Shown: positions 1 to 11,838 of the stretch, piece by piece
Layout of the letters: each line of letters begins with the position of its first letter
Numbering within the stretch: the stretch's first letter is position 1
From: Epiperipatus broadwayi
Taxonomy: Eukaryota > Onychophora > Udeonychophora > Euonychophora > Peripatidae
Reading direction: 5' to 3'
Length of the DNA stretch: 64,000 bases
NCBI GenBank assembly: GCA_028023455.1
Contig: JAQFVV010006312.1
Span: forward strand, 2,399,898-2,463,897
Position numbers and translations under genes: made by a program
The notes under the pieces: generated by a model
Seen by the model: the letters and a program-made list of their open reading frames with translations, nothing else
The model's database searches: none
Told to the model about the DNA's origin: nothing

Positions 1-1145
1 ATGGTATGGCAATATTTTGAGGCAGCAAATATTTTATTTTAGTAAACTTTTAAAGAGAGATCATTATTAAGCTCTCCATTGTAATATTTAAGAATGCTAC
101 TTAGTAGAGTTAATCACTATTTTGGAATCTTATACTAGTAGATAACAACGGATCGATACACACTCATTGTTATCATTCTTTTATATAAATTATAGTTCAT
201 TAAAGTTTGTATGATAAGTTATTTAACTTATGATTTATCTGTTAGTTAGAAATAAGTTGCTAACTAAAGATGATATTAGGAGAATATTATTAATGTTGTT
301 AAGGTGGTTAAATATACGTTTTCCTCCCTAATTTTATTGTGAATATATATCTACAGATTCAGGGTATTAACTAGAGTCATAATTTAGTTAGTCCGTTTTA
401 CTTAGCATGATTATTATGCTAGTGGAGAAACTGGATTAAGTTAGTTTAGCAGATAGAAACTATCTGTTTAGATACAGTTAATTATTATATATACATATAT
501 GTATTTATCTATGTGTTGTGGGTTCTTATGAAACACCAATTAGTGCATTAATGGCTTGCTATGTCTTTCAGATGGGTTGGTGGTGATAGCCACTTCCATC
601 CACACAGTTTGGGTATGGCTACCTTTAGAACTGGAACATGAGAGTTCAGACCATGTTTAAAGCCTATCCAATTTTCCTGAACTAAATATTTTTTTATTAT
701 ATTAGCAAGTTGTTCGGACTTAGAGCACCAAGCATTTGATGCTGAAGTTATGAACAATTACTCACTCACACTGTGACCTTATTTCTTAGTTTTGTTTTGC
801 ACCATAGTCTATAGATGCAGCTCTAAAAGTAATCAGTTCTTTTCCTCCTTATAATTAACGTTTCAGCATTATTCTGAAACCATAATCCTGGTTACCAGGT
901 TGAATCTGTATATTGAGCTTATTAAATTGCTCACCTGTTAATATATTTAGGATAGCTGTCTTAACCTATATATAGCAGTTACCAAAGGCTAGGTCATTAA
1001 CTTATATCTTTAGCAAACCAAGCAAAGAATAGTTTGGTATATTAGAATATAATAGACATGATTTATTGACCGCACAACACATATAAATCCATTTAAAATG
1101 TTCAAGATGAGAACACTATTAATCATCTATGTAACACTTGTATGC
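1..1145. other. Unassigned AT-rich sequence
   Basis: No gene or known repeat is recognised. The stretch at about 500-1000 is less simple in composition than most of the window, but neither strand has a frame longer than about 70 codons or a recognisable domain. Confidence 0.5.
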
Positions 1146-1244
1146 ATGCGTTAATTATATATATATATATATATATATTGCACTAGATCACTAATGCGTT
1201 AATTATATATATATATATATATATATTGCACTAGATCACTAATG
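1146..1244. repeat. Tandem duplication, 48-bp unit with TA core
   Basis: Two adjacent, essentially identical 48-bp units, each with an ATGCGTTAA start, a (TA)n tract and a GCACTAGATCACTA end. The identity of both the flanks and the TA tract suggests a recent tandem duplication or an assembly error around a microsatellite. Confidence 0.85.
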
Positions 1245-4097
1245 TCATTTTATTTTGTTGCATTATTTAGATTGATTTAATAAATCTATTTTAAATTATA
1301 AATTGTATCACGTTTGTTTACTCGCAGTCCAACTCCGAGTTATCTAAATTCTTTAATGATTTTATATGTATAATATGCATTATGTTAGTTAATTAAATTA
1401 GCGTGTAAGTATTCTATTAAAGGCTTAGTTAATCTGCTAATTCCCTGAGTCTTATGTTTCTACCTGTTTGGGGTCAGCTTGCTGAAGAAATTGAGACCGA
1501 GTATAATCTCAGAAATGTCATTCATAAGGTGTTAAATCACGGAGTATTGGTAAATGGGTTGAAGTTTGGTCCCATTCGAGGTCTTACCACCTCATCTCGA
1601 TCAGCTTTGGTGTACTTTACATGGACTTTGGATTTTGTTACGTGAATGTACAAATCTGACCGTTACAACAGTTTGCAAATTTTATATTAAACACTATTTA
1701 AACAAAAATAAAGTACTGTTTATAAATAATGTATCTAGCTAATCTATCTAAAAGAGATAAAACTAAAAAAAAAATAATCAAATAATGCCTATTTTTCCAG
1801 TGCGTGGAATTCCCATATGATAAGGTATTTAAAGTAGGTTTTATTTTAGCATCGTAAAATAGCCATTCCAAAAAATAACTAGTCCGTTTCAGAACAAACG
1901 CTGTCAACATTTCTTTATAGAGAAACAATGAAATAAAATGCCATACTTACTAAGCTTACAAATTGTTGGATGAAGAGGTCTGTTTCTCCATCCTTGTTTA
2001 GTACTCTAGTTAAGAATATCTAAATATCTACTTACTTATAAATGGATAGTTAAATCTCCAACGTCTTGAACAAAATTTCTTTTGAGGCTAGGTTCAGATC
2101 CAGAAACATAAAAATTTCAAGTTGACTGTTTTTTTCACTAGGTTTTTACTAATTGAAAAAATATATATCAAAGAAAAGATACATCTTTAGTAGTTGCTTA
2201 TTTAAAAAAAAAAAAAAAAAGTTTTATTATTAAGTATTTGTATATGTTTATATGTAAGCTAATTTTATATATATCTAGATCAGACACATTTGGAGATAAA
2301 TTTCGAACAGACAGATGTATAAATATATCCAAAAACATTTAAAAATAATTATTAAATTTCTCATATAGTTTGAATTATAACAGTAACAACTCTCTTCGTA
2401 CAGAAGCCCAGATACTTTAGTAGTTTCAATTATAAAAACGATTACTAATTAGATTAAAAAAGTAATAAAAAATTGCAAACATTTACTGTTGATAATATGT
2501 TATTATTTAGTCGAAACATTTTATTGTCTTGCTTATTGACCCTGCTTTAACATTAAATGCACGCACGCACTTACACAAATATGTACAGTCTATACACATT
2601 CGAATACATTAAGATGTTTTTAATGTTTAAAAACGCAATGGTTTTTTAAAGCTTTATAGTTTTATTCTTTTAAAACTTTTTTCTCAATCATTCAGTCGCA
2701 GTAATTTTTTTAGTTTAATTATCTTCGCAGGTGTTAAAATATATCTTTCATTCAAAAAGAATTTCGATTTCAAAAACAAAATTAAAGATCAGCATCACGT
2801 GGTTTTATATTTCAATCTTTATAATCGAACTTCAAGCGATCCTGGCGAGAAATGGGATGACATGGATTTTCTTTGTCAATTTTAATGTCCTAATTTTTAT
2901 TCAAAAATTGTACTATCCAACAACGTGTTCCCATGAGTCCAAAAAATAAAGAACAAATTAACAATGAAATTACACAACTTAAAATTTTTTAATCAAAAGG
3001 AAAAAAAAAGAAGTGAAATACGAAAACATTTAAATCAGTCGGCCAAATTTGTATAATATATATGTGATAATAATTATAAATATTAACTTGATTGAGTCCG
3101 TATCAAATCCAAGTTAAAATTCTCGCGTATTTTTTATTGATATTAATATTTTATCACCAACAAATCCAGGCCATTGTTTGCATCAATGAACAGGAAAATC
3201 ATTTCATACATTAAATTCAGTTTTCGATATTAAAGCTTGTGAATAAAAAACAAATTATCACTTTTATAAATGACAAATTTTTAGTATAACTTGTATTCAA
3301 ATTATCGTTTAAAATCAATTAGATGCAATAAACATCTTTTTTAAAAAAATGATATATATATAAATAAACATACAGTTTATACAAAAGAAAGTCTCGTGGT
3401 GTAATCATTAATGTATCCGCTTTAGAATTTTTAATTTTTTTCAACGCAGTCAACTATAATCAATCTATATAGACATTCAGTTGGGTCAGAAAATAAATAC
3501 TATACATAGAAATTCCTGGCTAAAGAATAAAACTAACAAAAATAATAAATATCATTTTCTTTTTAATATTATTTTTTCTACAAAGCCAATCTTAAAAATA
3601 ATAATAATAATAATTTAATCATTAGAAAAATAAAAAATATCAAACAAGATTTTTTTTTTCATTTTACATTCCCAGTATATATTTGTAATATTTAATTTTA
3701 ATTTTACAAAGAAAAAAATAAAGACATATTATTCAATTACCTTCATTTATATATATAGTAAAATTTTTGGTTTGAGTGCTTGTCTCATTTTAAATCCACC
3801 ATATCGCTATTATACACTAGAGCAGAAACTCAGTTAACCTTCTCTCATTATGCATATATTTCAAGAATAAGTACTGATATATATATATATATATATATAT
3901 ACTAGAACGATCAACTTTCCATATGCTGATTATATCAATGACCCAATCTCTTGGTTAGATTGCCTATCATCAAAGCAACTACGTCTGTTACTTTAGTTAT
4001 TATAAAGATGTCAAATCTTCCAAATGATATTATTTAGGATGAACTTAAATCAAACACCATATATATTTTTTTTGGTGAGATACATTTTAGAAATAAT
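1245..4097. other. Unassigned AT-rich sequence
   Basis: No supported gene. A 63-codon plus-strand frame at 1454-1645 lies in a locally less AT-rich patch but matches no family I know and has no visible splice context. A poly(A) run lies near 2203-2220 and a (TA)n microsatellite at about 3878-3901. The rest is simple AT-rich sequence. Confidence 0.45.
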
Positions 4098-4425
4098 AAA
4101 AAGAGATCGAAAAATAAAATAGATGAGTGAGAAAACAAATAAATGTTATGGACATCATTGAAAGAATTAAGAGACTGAAATGGAGTTGAGCTGCACATAT
4201 TTCTAGAACAAATGATAATAGATGAATAATTGAAATCTTAAACTGAATTCCAACAGATTGTTAAAGACGTATGAAAAGACCACATGTGAGATGGATGGAT
4301 GAAATAAGAAAGAGTGATGGAATGATACAAAGATGAAAGGTTAAACATCAGAGAAGATAGATTGGATTTGGAGAGATCTTCATCTTGCATTGGATTTGTA
4401 ATGGTTGAATATGATGATGATAAAT
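4098..4425 (+). pseudogene. RTE-like LINE reverse-transcriptase 3' end, decayed
   Basis: Relic of the C-terminal end of a non-LTR retrotransposon polyprotein, downstream of the reverse-transcriptase catalytic core. In broken plus-strand frames the pieces read RRDRK-like, then an RPHVRWMDEI-like motif, then an R-R-W-I-G-E-like end, the order seen at the end of RTE-type and related LINE proteins. The DNA is clearly related to the better copy at 39232-39745: both share the stretch around CCACATGTGAGATG and the ATCAGAGAAGAT segment. It ends in a (GAT)n-rich tail near 4410, typical of RTE-type elements. Stops and frameshifts show it is dead. Confidence 0.7.
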
Positions 4426-4936
4426 ATGTATATGTTTATTATACTAAATGTGAAGATAAACCATAGGTTTAATATCTATAGATGTAAAATACATTCTTCA
4501 CCATTAATGGAAGCTACATCCTATTACAATAAATTATAATCTTGTTTTCTAATGAACTCATTTACATTTACTTAACAATTCAGACCCATTATTATTAATC
4601 ATTCTTTGGTTTATAATGAACTCATCTATATTTATTTGACAACTCAGACAATCTTAGAATTTTTAAACTCTACTTTATTTATATGTTTTATTTGACAACT
4701 CAGATAATCTTGGGATTTTTAAACTCTACCTTTTTTATATGTTGAAATGAACATCTATATTAGAGTAGCAAAATATCTATTTACTGCAATATAACAGATA
4801 GATGGTGTGAGTATTAAAGACTATTTAAAATAATTTAAGTATGCCTAAAAATCTTCAACTGTTGAAAAAATGTCCAAGCTCTACCAGCATACTAAGAACA
4901 TATAGTAATAGTTATTTCATATTAACTAGTACTAGT
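4426..4936. other. Unassigned AT-rich sequence
   Basis: Contains two short degenerate direct repeats around TTTGACAACTCAGA (about 4636 and 4690). No gene seen. Confidence 0.4.
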
Positions 4937-5009
4937 TTTTTTTTTTCATATGTCAAATGCATTCACCAGGAAGTAAAGGCAGTGATGCTAACCACTAGGC
5001 CACCAATGC
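4937..5009 (-). repeat. tRNA-Gly-derived tailed retrocopy (internally deleted)
   Basis: Read on the minus strand it starts GCATTGGTGGCCTAGTGGTT, which is the acceptor, D-arm and A-box part of tRNA-Gly. It then loses most of the anticodon and T arms and resumes at the 3' acceptor strand (GAATGCA). The tail TTTGACATATGAAAAA follows; the same tail, with small changes, follows the tRNA part of the copies at 57190 and 22182. A shared non-tRNA tail marks a retroposed SINE-like family rather than a working tRNA gene. Confidence 0.75.
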
Positions 5010-5179
5010 TTTTGTTGGGATTTTTTAAAACTTTAATTTTTTAAAATGCTATTTTGTATTTAAACCAATTAGTTATACTTTCACCATGTAATCTTATCTT
5101 TTCTTGTAATCTTATCTTTTGCAGATTTATTAAGGTAGAGCATAAACACACAATATACTCTTTTTATACTTATAATCTA

Positions 5180-5213
<34 letters not shown>

Positions 5214-5756
5214 GAATAATAAGATTAATGAGAGTAACATCATCACTCTAATCCTCTAAATACACCAAATGATTTTAACTATGCAACAAAGTTATGACTT
5301 TTTCTATTTTTTATATAATTAACTTCGTTAATTGAGTATAAAAATAGGATCACACACTAATAATTTAAAAAGCTAAATATTTTAAGTTTACATGTCATAA
5401 GCTGATATAATTTAATTTTAGATTTCATATATCAATTTGTTTCTATACTTTATCATGCATGTCTGTACTTATTAAATTCATTCAGGATGCAAACATTTAC
5501 AGCTTCTAATTTTAGTTTAAACTTATTTAAAATCATCATAAATCATCTCTAGAAAAATCAATGCATATGAAGTTGTTTGTACTAAAAAAGCATATTCAGA
5601 TATGCTTAAGATTTATAATTAGTTGTTATTTATAATTTATTTTTTGTGATTATGGAACAATCAAATTAATTACTAAAACATTTAAAATAAGTTATTTCTA
5701 GCAAATATAATATTAAATTTTGTTTTCCTGAAGATTTCTGATGATGGTGTTATAGT
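5010..5756. other. Unassigned AT-rich sequence with (CA)n(TA)n microsatellite
   Basis: A compound (CA)n(TA)n microsatellite sits at about 5179-5213. Nothing else is recognised. Confidence 0.5.
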
Positions 5757-5992
5757 TGTATTTTTATATTGGACTATTTCCACCATCTAATATGTGTATT
5801 GAATGTCTCTAGAAAAATTTAACTTTATTTAAATATTCCAAAAACATTCAACTGTTAATAATAGCACTAACCTTTGTGATGTGCTATTACTAACAGTTGA
5901 ATATATTTGAAATATTTAAATAAAGTTAAATTGTTCTAAAGATATCCAATACACATATTAGATAGTGGAAATAGTCCAATATAAAAATACAA
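5757..5992. mobile_element. 236-bp foldback (palindromic MITE-like) element
   Basis: Two arms of about 110 bp are inverted complements with a short centre near 5867-5880. The outer ends are TTGTATTTTTATATTGGA on the left and its complement on the right. The arms also share AACTTTATTTAAATATT and ATTCAACTGTTAATAATAGCA with scattered mismatches. It has no coding capacity. The all-arm palindrome fits a foldback MITE; no target-site duplication is convincing. Confidence 0.8.
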
Positions 5993-6214
5993 TAATGCTA
6001 AATACTTTTGAAATAATATATAATAAAAAGATGATAAAAAGGGATTATTCTGAAATTTTTGTTTTATGTTTGTAGTTCTTATAATATTTTATTGCTAAAT
6101 AAAAAAAAGTATAAAGTTTAAATTATTTGAAATAAAAGAGGCTATATTAAAACTTTAATTATATTTATTAATAATAGTTATTTAATATAAAATGTTAAAA
6201 TAATAATAATCCTA

Positions 6215-6630
6215 GTAGGATTTGTAGTTTTGGAAGATCACTCTGGATGAGCCGACAATCAAACCTCTTAAACTGACATCTAAGTTATAAAATAATCTGT
6301 CAACTGAAACTACAAGAGACAAGAAAGGAAAAGGTATGAAGTAGAGAAAGTGATGACAGGAAGACTGATGAAAAGGGGGAAGAACAAAGATAACACTAAC
6401 AGATAAAACCTGCCATCAAATGATAAATGGCTGCTTGATTTGACATGGTGTAACCAAAGACCAAGATGTGACATAAATCTATACAAGATAAAAGAGAATG
6501 CAAATTCAAGTTGAATTCAATCAATGTAAACAAAGACTAAAATGAATGTAAATGAAAAGAGCTATAATCTAATGTAATCTGTAGAATCTGTATTCCAATA
6601 AATATCTCCTTTATAAAAAAAAAACAAAAA
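6215..6630 (+). repeat. LINE-like 3' end with AATAAA and poly(A)
   Basis: Less simple sequence than its surroundings, ending in AATAAA at 6597-6602 and an A-rich tract from about 6613. This is the layout of a retroposed 3' end on the plus strand. A frame near 6370-6500 gives a cysteine- and tryptophan-bearing stretch (WLLDLTWCNQRPRCD), but I cannot place it in a family. It could also be a processed pseudogene tail. Confidence 0.4.
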
Positions 6631-8202
6631 ACTACAAATGAAATTTTGAATTATAAGTAACAATGCTAGAATTTAATTAAATATAATTCACCTAGAAAAC
6701 TAAATCATATTTAAAAAAAATAATAGTAACAATGCCAATAATAAAAATTAATTGTATTAGTATCTATAACTATTAGAAAAATATTTAAAATAAATAATAA
6801 CTATCATTCATTTTTCATGGTGCATAAACCTATTATGATATAATTTTAAAATTAACTTACAAGAATTAATCAAAAACACCTACAAACAATATATTATTTC
6901 ACTATCAATATTCAAATGTCTTAATTTCATATAATCAATTTTTTAATTGAACAGGTATCCTTCTACGTGTCATCTATTTTGCAAAAATCAGATTAATTTG
7001 AAATTAGCGTATATAGTTTAAATTTTATATCTTTTTTTTCAGGAAGAGTGGTATCTCATACTGTTTGTAGTCTTAAGAGACTGTACTTTTTTTAGAAATG
7101 ACTGCTTTTTTGCTATTTTTTCTAACAAATATTATAAAACTTGCTGTAATTAATGACAACAACAATAAAAAGCAAACTTATAACTGATTATGACAAAAAA
7201 TTAATTGAATCTATTTAAAGAAAAGTAATTTTATTTCTTCATTTTTATAATTTTATAGCTATTGTTTTTCAAATTGTAAATATAATTTAAAATAATCCAT
7301 CTTAAACAAAATTGAAATAAACAAGTAAAACTAAATACAAAATTATTTATTTGATTAATATTATTTCACATTTTATAAAAAAGGCAACAATAGGATAATT
7401 TTTTTTAAGGCTGAAATTTGATCATTTGAATTATATATTGTAAATAATAATTATAATAAAAAACTCAAATTTGAAATGATATTTATATAAAGCAAATACT
7501 TTTATTAGGAGTGGTATGAGATATTCTTAGTAGAATTTATGTGACTAAACTGCATTATAACCTTAGTGGGTTAAATATATAGTTATTTCAAAAAACTAAT
7601 TAAGTACATAATAATAAGATTATGTATTTAATGACTTATAAAAATGATATAGATCTAAATATTTTCATAATAAGAACTAATTAATTAACTTGAATAATAA
7701 TTAAATATAGCATATTTACTGCATTGCATTGAGACAATGCTTTTTTATGAGTCTATTTATCTTATATTAAAAATAAAGTATTCATTGACATATTTTATTT
7801 TACATTTGCTTTATTTGTTAATGTGATATATTTATTTATTTCAATGCACATTTATATTTATAAATATATTTTCATTCTAAAAAAATCTGCAGTATTATGG
7901 GATATTTTGTGGTGTTACAATTGATTGTCCTAATGTAGCTCTGTTGCAGCTATCTGCAATATTTGTTTGATGGTATTAAGTCCATTTGATAGTAAAAACT
8001 TAAACTAAAATGAATATTGATTTATTAACTCCAATTAAAATTTTAGACATTAATATCACACGAAAAAAAAGTTAATCAAACATAATGGATGGGTTTTTAA
8101 AATGCATTGAAGATTCCATTAAGCAAAAGAGCTTTGCTTTCTCTAAGTAATTTTTGTACTTGCATAAACTCACCTTTTGTTTAAAAATTAAAATTGAAAA
8201 TA
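6631..8202. other. Unassigned AT-rich sequence
   Basis: Simple AT-rich sequence with many A and T runs; no gene or known repeat seen. Confidence 0.5.
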
Positions 8203-8559
8203 CACCTGGGTCTCATTTTATGTAGTAGGTAGGTTTCTTAGAAAATGCGCACAAAAGAAATTGCACAAAAATAGACTTAACTTACCTTGAAAAATGGGGA
8301 CACATACTGTAATTTTCAAAAATCACATAAAAGCAAAACAACAATGTAAAAAATTCACATAACATAAAAAAAATAAAATATGACTAATAAAAATTTCGAA
8401 TTTGAAAAAAAATGATACAAGACAAACATTTTTTTATTAACTACAGTATTTAATTTTATTCAAAACAATATATTTTTATGCATAATTTACAATATTTTAC
8501 ATTTTTTCATATATGTACAGTATTTTAATTATTATTGCTATTTGAAGATATGCAAGTTC

Positions 8560-8725
8560 ATTTGTGAACTAGTAAGATATCAGATTCATCACAAGAGGAA
8601 ATACAACTAGCACCAACTTCATTTTTTTTAATTGGTCTTATAGTACACTCACCCAAACTAAAATGTTTTCCAATTGCTGTTGATCCTTCCCATTTCACTA
8701 AGTGATCTAAAAGTGAAAAGAAATT
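8560..8725 (-). pseudogene. pogo/Tigger transposase HTH fragment
   Basis: On the minus strand a short frame contains AIGKHFSLGECTIRPIKKNE followed by an S-rich stretch. This matches the end of the N-terminal CENP-B/pogo-type HTH, where a (G)xSTVRxIKKNE-like recognition helix is typical. An in-frame stop follows a few codons later and no CENP-B DNA-binding or DDE domain follows. In an intact transposase this part would bind the terminal inverted repeats. It supports a pogo/Tigger-like origin for the enclosing element. The identification is by motif only; a Tc1/mariner relative is the alternative. Confidence 0.55.
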
Positions 8726-9060
8726 AATTTTCTTGGGTGTTTTTTCTCTCCATTAGGGTAAACTAAAAGTTTAAAATAAAAATAAGAACTTAGACTTATG
8801 ATAATAAAAAAACACCTACTCGCCACTATTGGGCAAAATTTAATTAAAACTAACAATTAAAAATTAAATTCCTATTTTTGTCTTTAATTTTTTAATTTTC
8901 AATTTTCATTTAAAAATCAATTTTCATTGTCTTGCATCACATTAATTTCAGATCACGTTATGTAATTTTTAAATTGTTAATTATAATTAAAAATCAGATT
9001 TTAATTTTTAATTGTCAAATTTAATTGTGCCCACCCCTATTACTCACTTTTTAAAAATAA

Positions 9061-9362
9061 ACTTGTGGACACTAAATGATTATTTGATTATGTACTCTTT
9101 TTTAAAAAGCAAAAATAGAATGTGATTTAAAAGTGCAAAAACAACAACATGCATAGTATACTCATCTATAACGTTTGAACAGATTTACATTATAATCTTG
9201 TAAAATTTATTACTTGTGGACACTAAATGATTAATTGGTTACATACTATTTTTTTAAAAAGCAAAAATGGAATGTGATTTAAAATGCAAAAACAACAACA
9301 TGCATAGTATAGACATCTATAACATTTGAACAGATTTACTTTATAATTTTGTAAAATTTAAT
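9061..9362. repeat. Tandem duplication, 151-bp unit x2
   Basis: Both units begin ACTTGTGGACACTAAATGAT (9061 and 9212) and share the AACAACAACATGCATAGTAT core. Several substitutions separate them, so the duplication is older than the insertion of very young repeats. It lies inside the pogo-like element. Confidence 0.9.
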
Positions 9363-9479
9363 ATGTGTATTTATAAAATGGGGAAATCCTGATTTTAAAG
9401 TGAATTATGAACTTTTTTATTGCATAAAATCTATTACAGTACTATTATAAAGCACAGAAAATATTGAAATTATTAGATG

Positions 9480-9578
9480 GAAGTCAAACTCCAATAATGC
9501 ACTGTTACTTTAAATGACATGTGAGTGCACAAAATTTATAATATTTAAAGTAATAGTGCATTATCAAAACTCGACTTC
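9480..9578. repeat. Inverted repeat (hairpin) inside pogo-like element
   Basis: The left arm GAAGTC...ATAATGCACTGTTACTTTAAAT pairs with the right arm ending in CGACTTC. The arms are about 37 nt around a loop of about 25 nt, with a few mismatches. Confidence 0.75.
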
Positions 9579-9697
9579 TGAACTAATAATTTATATTGTA
9601 TAAAAGAAAACCATATATAAAAATATTAAAAAGAAACATGAATCGCATAACTTCAAAATTGCATTAAATAATCCACATAAAATGAGACCCAGATGTA

Positions 9698-11421
9698 ATA
9701 TGTTTGCCATAGTTTATGAATATATTCGTTTTTGTAAAATTTAAAGGATATATATATATATATGTATTGTACCGGATCAATCCACAGAAACCACTTATTT
9801 ACACATATATAAGTTTTGGCTGGTTTCAAACTTCTCCATAATACATTTACAATTTTGTTTACTTATAAATGTTACGTGAATGGACCGGCACGTTCGAACA
9901 AAATGGGAGATATTATTGATAGCTTTAACTATCAACAATGTCCCACCTCAGCTGCTAGATATCCAAACACTTTATTTGTTTCAGAGTAAACCCCGGGCAC
10001 CAGCTAGTCTCAGACTAACATATTTGGTTAGTAGGCTCATAATCCAGCGCTCGAAATGATCCCAAAACTAGCCCAGTCTAATTTTAATCAATAATAAAAT
10101 ATAGGAAAAAGAATTGGTCAAAAGAGATGGATAAAAAGAAATTGATAAAAAGAATTGACTGACAAATAAAGTTTAATTTTAAAGACAATTTATTAACTAA
10201 CATTAATTTACTAAATTTAAACATCTTTATAATTTTTTAACTAATATAACACATGCACATTTTAAATTAACACATTATAATATGTATCTTATGAAAAGCA
10301 TAAATAATATTTGACATCGATAAATTATCTCAAATTCATAAACACGCACATCAATAGTTCATTTTATGCATGCTTAAGAGTTCCAATTACTTGTCTCTGT
10401 AGGATTTACGAATTACAGCGGTGGCTATTATATATAAATGAAAATAATATAATGTTTTACCTAGGATTTTTGGAATGTGGATATTGCTTGTTGTTGGCTG
10501 CTTCTGACAGAGTATATCTAACCGGTTAGATCTGATGTTTCTTGAGGAGATTTGATACTAATCCATTGGTTTTATTCTTGGAGACAGTTGAACATTTGAC
10601 GGAGGATTTCTGAGTTGTTATGCAGACATTATTTCATGGGCAGTTTTTGATGATCTTGTTGGACTAAAGAGCTGAAGCAAGAGTATATATTCCCATAAGC
10701 CACTCAGCAATGCATTTCTGTTTCTGGATATATAATATAAACTGCACTGTTATCTGAACTGAAACAAGACTGTCACTGAAAACTAGGCTGAACTGACGTC
10801 TGATAAAAATCTGGCTATTTATATATGCAAAGTGTTTTTGTTTTAATATCCTCCAGCAAATATGTGTTGTCGAAATTCCTAATCCTTTGACAACGTGTTT
10901 TTGAAGATTGTTTAATTAGTAGTAGCTTTCATAAACGTGTTGTTTTTATATCTTTAATTAGTAGCTCACCACTGTGTTTTTAAATACATTTCATTTCAAT
11001 ATTTATTTTCATGTGTTTTTCAATATGATTTTAACATGCGTTTATTATATCTCTTATTAACAAGCTTACATTTATTTTTATTTACCATCACACATATATA
11101 CGCATTTATTCTAATAAACTGGGATGAAAAGAGATTTATATTTTTTTAAACTTTAAATTATTTATTTTTATGAATACTAATTAGGAAAAACTTTATTTCC
11201 TTTTATAAAACTTTTAGTTTAACTTTAAGAAAACCCCCTTCCCACTTTTAATCAATTATTTTCCAACTTTTATTTCAAACTCTTTTACGAAAGATTTTTT
11301 ATTTTAATAATTTTTTTTAGACAAAATTATTTTATATACATGTGCCAATTTGGCCTTGGCACAATATATATATATATATATAGTAATAAGATATTTGGAT
11401 AAAGATATTATTAAAAGAATT
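9698..11421. other. Unassigned sequence, locally richer in CpG
   Basis: About 9880-10070 and 10380-10900 are less AT-simple and hold several CpG sites, unlike neighbouring repeats. The 72-codon plus frame at 10311-10529 is not recognised. (TA)n tracts lie near 9752 and 11367. Confidence 0.4.
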
Positions 11422-11838
11422 AAAGTTTCCATACAGTAGTACTATCCAGTGCAAGCCTTAAAATCAATGGATGCAAGAAAGTTTGTGCATAAAATCTCTA
11501 TCTAGTGCCTATTCATCCAATATCCTCAGATTAGTTTCTAGCTTGCGGATTTCATTACTCAGAAGTTGTGGATATGAGAGCACTGTACCTAGATCTTAGG
11601 ATACCTTAAGATCTATGTGCAGTGCTTTCAGATTCAAGGCTCTTTACTGATAAAAACTAAAAGCTAGAAATTAGTCTGGAGATATAGGATGAATAGGCAT
11701 TAAATAGGAATTTTATGCACAAACCTTCATGCATCCATTGATTACTATGACTTTCACTGGGTGGCACTACTGTATGGAGAGTTTGCTGCTGTATTAACAA
11801 CTTGTATAAGCATAGGAAATAGTGATTATGTGATGAAG
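11422..11838. mobile_element. Family A hammerhead repeat, inverted pair
   Basis: A long palindrome: the left arm starts with a decayed AAACTCTCCATACAGTAG-type end, and the right arm ends CTGTATGGAGAGTTT at 11784. The arms meet near 11600 at AGATCTTAGG / CCTTAAGATCT. Each arm carries a decayed hammerhead motif pointing outward: minus strand about 11520-11576, plus strand 11630-11692. After the right arm the sequence continues into family A monomer sequence (TTAACAACTTGTATAAGCATAGGAAATAGTGATTATGTGATG), not unique flank. So this is an inverted pair of monomer pieces, not a simple TIR element. Confidence 0.8.
11630..11692 (+). ncRNA. Hammerhead ribozyme motif, decayed
   Basis: The core reads CUGAUAA (consensus CUGAUGA), then a short stem II, then GAAAUUAGUC with a two-pair stem III. 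Stem I strands GAUUCAA-type and AUAGGAU-type flank it. The G-to-A change in the core probably abolishes cleavage. Confidence 0.6.

Larger units (their letters stand above)
8203..9695. mobile_element. pogo/Tigger-like TIR element, about 1.5 kb, non-autonomous
   Basis: The ends are near-perfect terminal inverted repeats: 8205-8222 reads CCTGGGTCTCATTTTATG, and the complement ends at 9693. Both ends are flanked by TA (8201-8202 and 9696-9697), the target preferred by Tc1/mariner/pogo transposases. Inside is a minus-strand relic of a pogo-type helix-turn-helix (8560-8720), a 151-bp tandem duplication and a hairpin. No DDE catalytic domain can be found, so it could only have moved with help from a full element. 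The boundaries are well supported; the family name rests on the short HTH relic plus the TA duplication. Confidence 0.8.

Noticed and set aside
3390-3450. Possible tRNA 5' half (GTCTCGTGGTGTAATCATTA)
   Set aside because: Resembles a D arm, but no B box or acceptor partner follows at the right distance.
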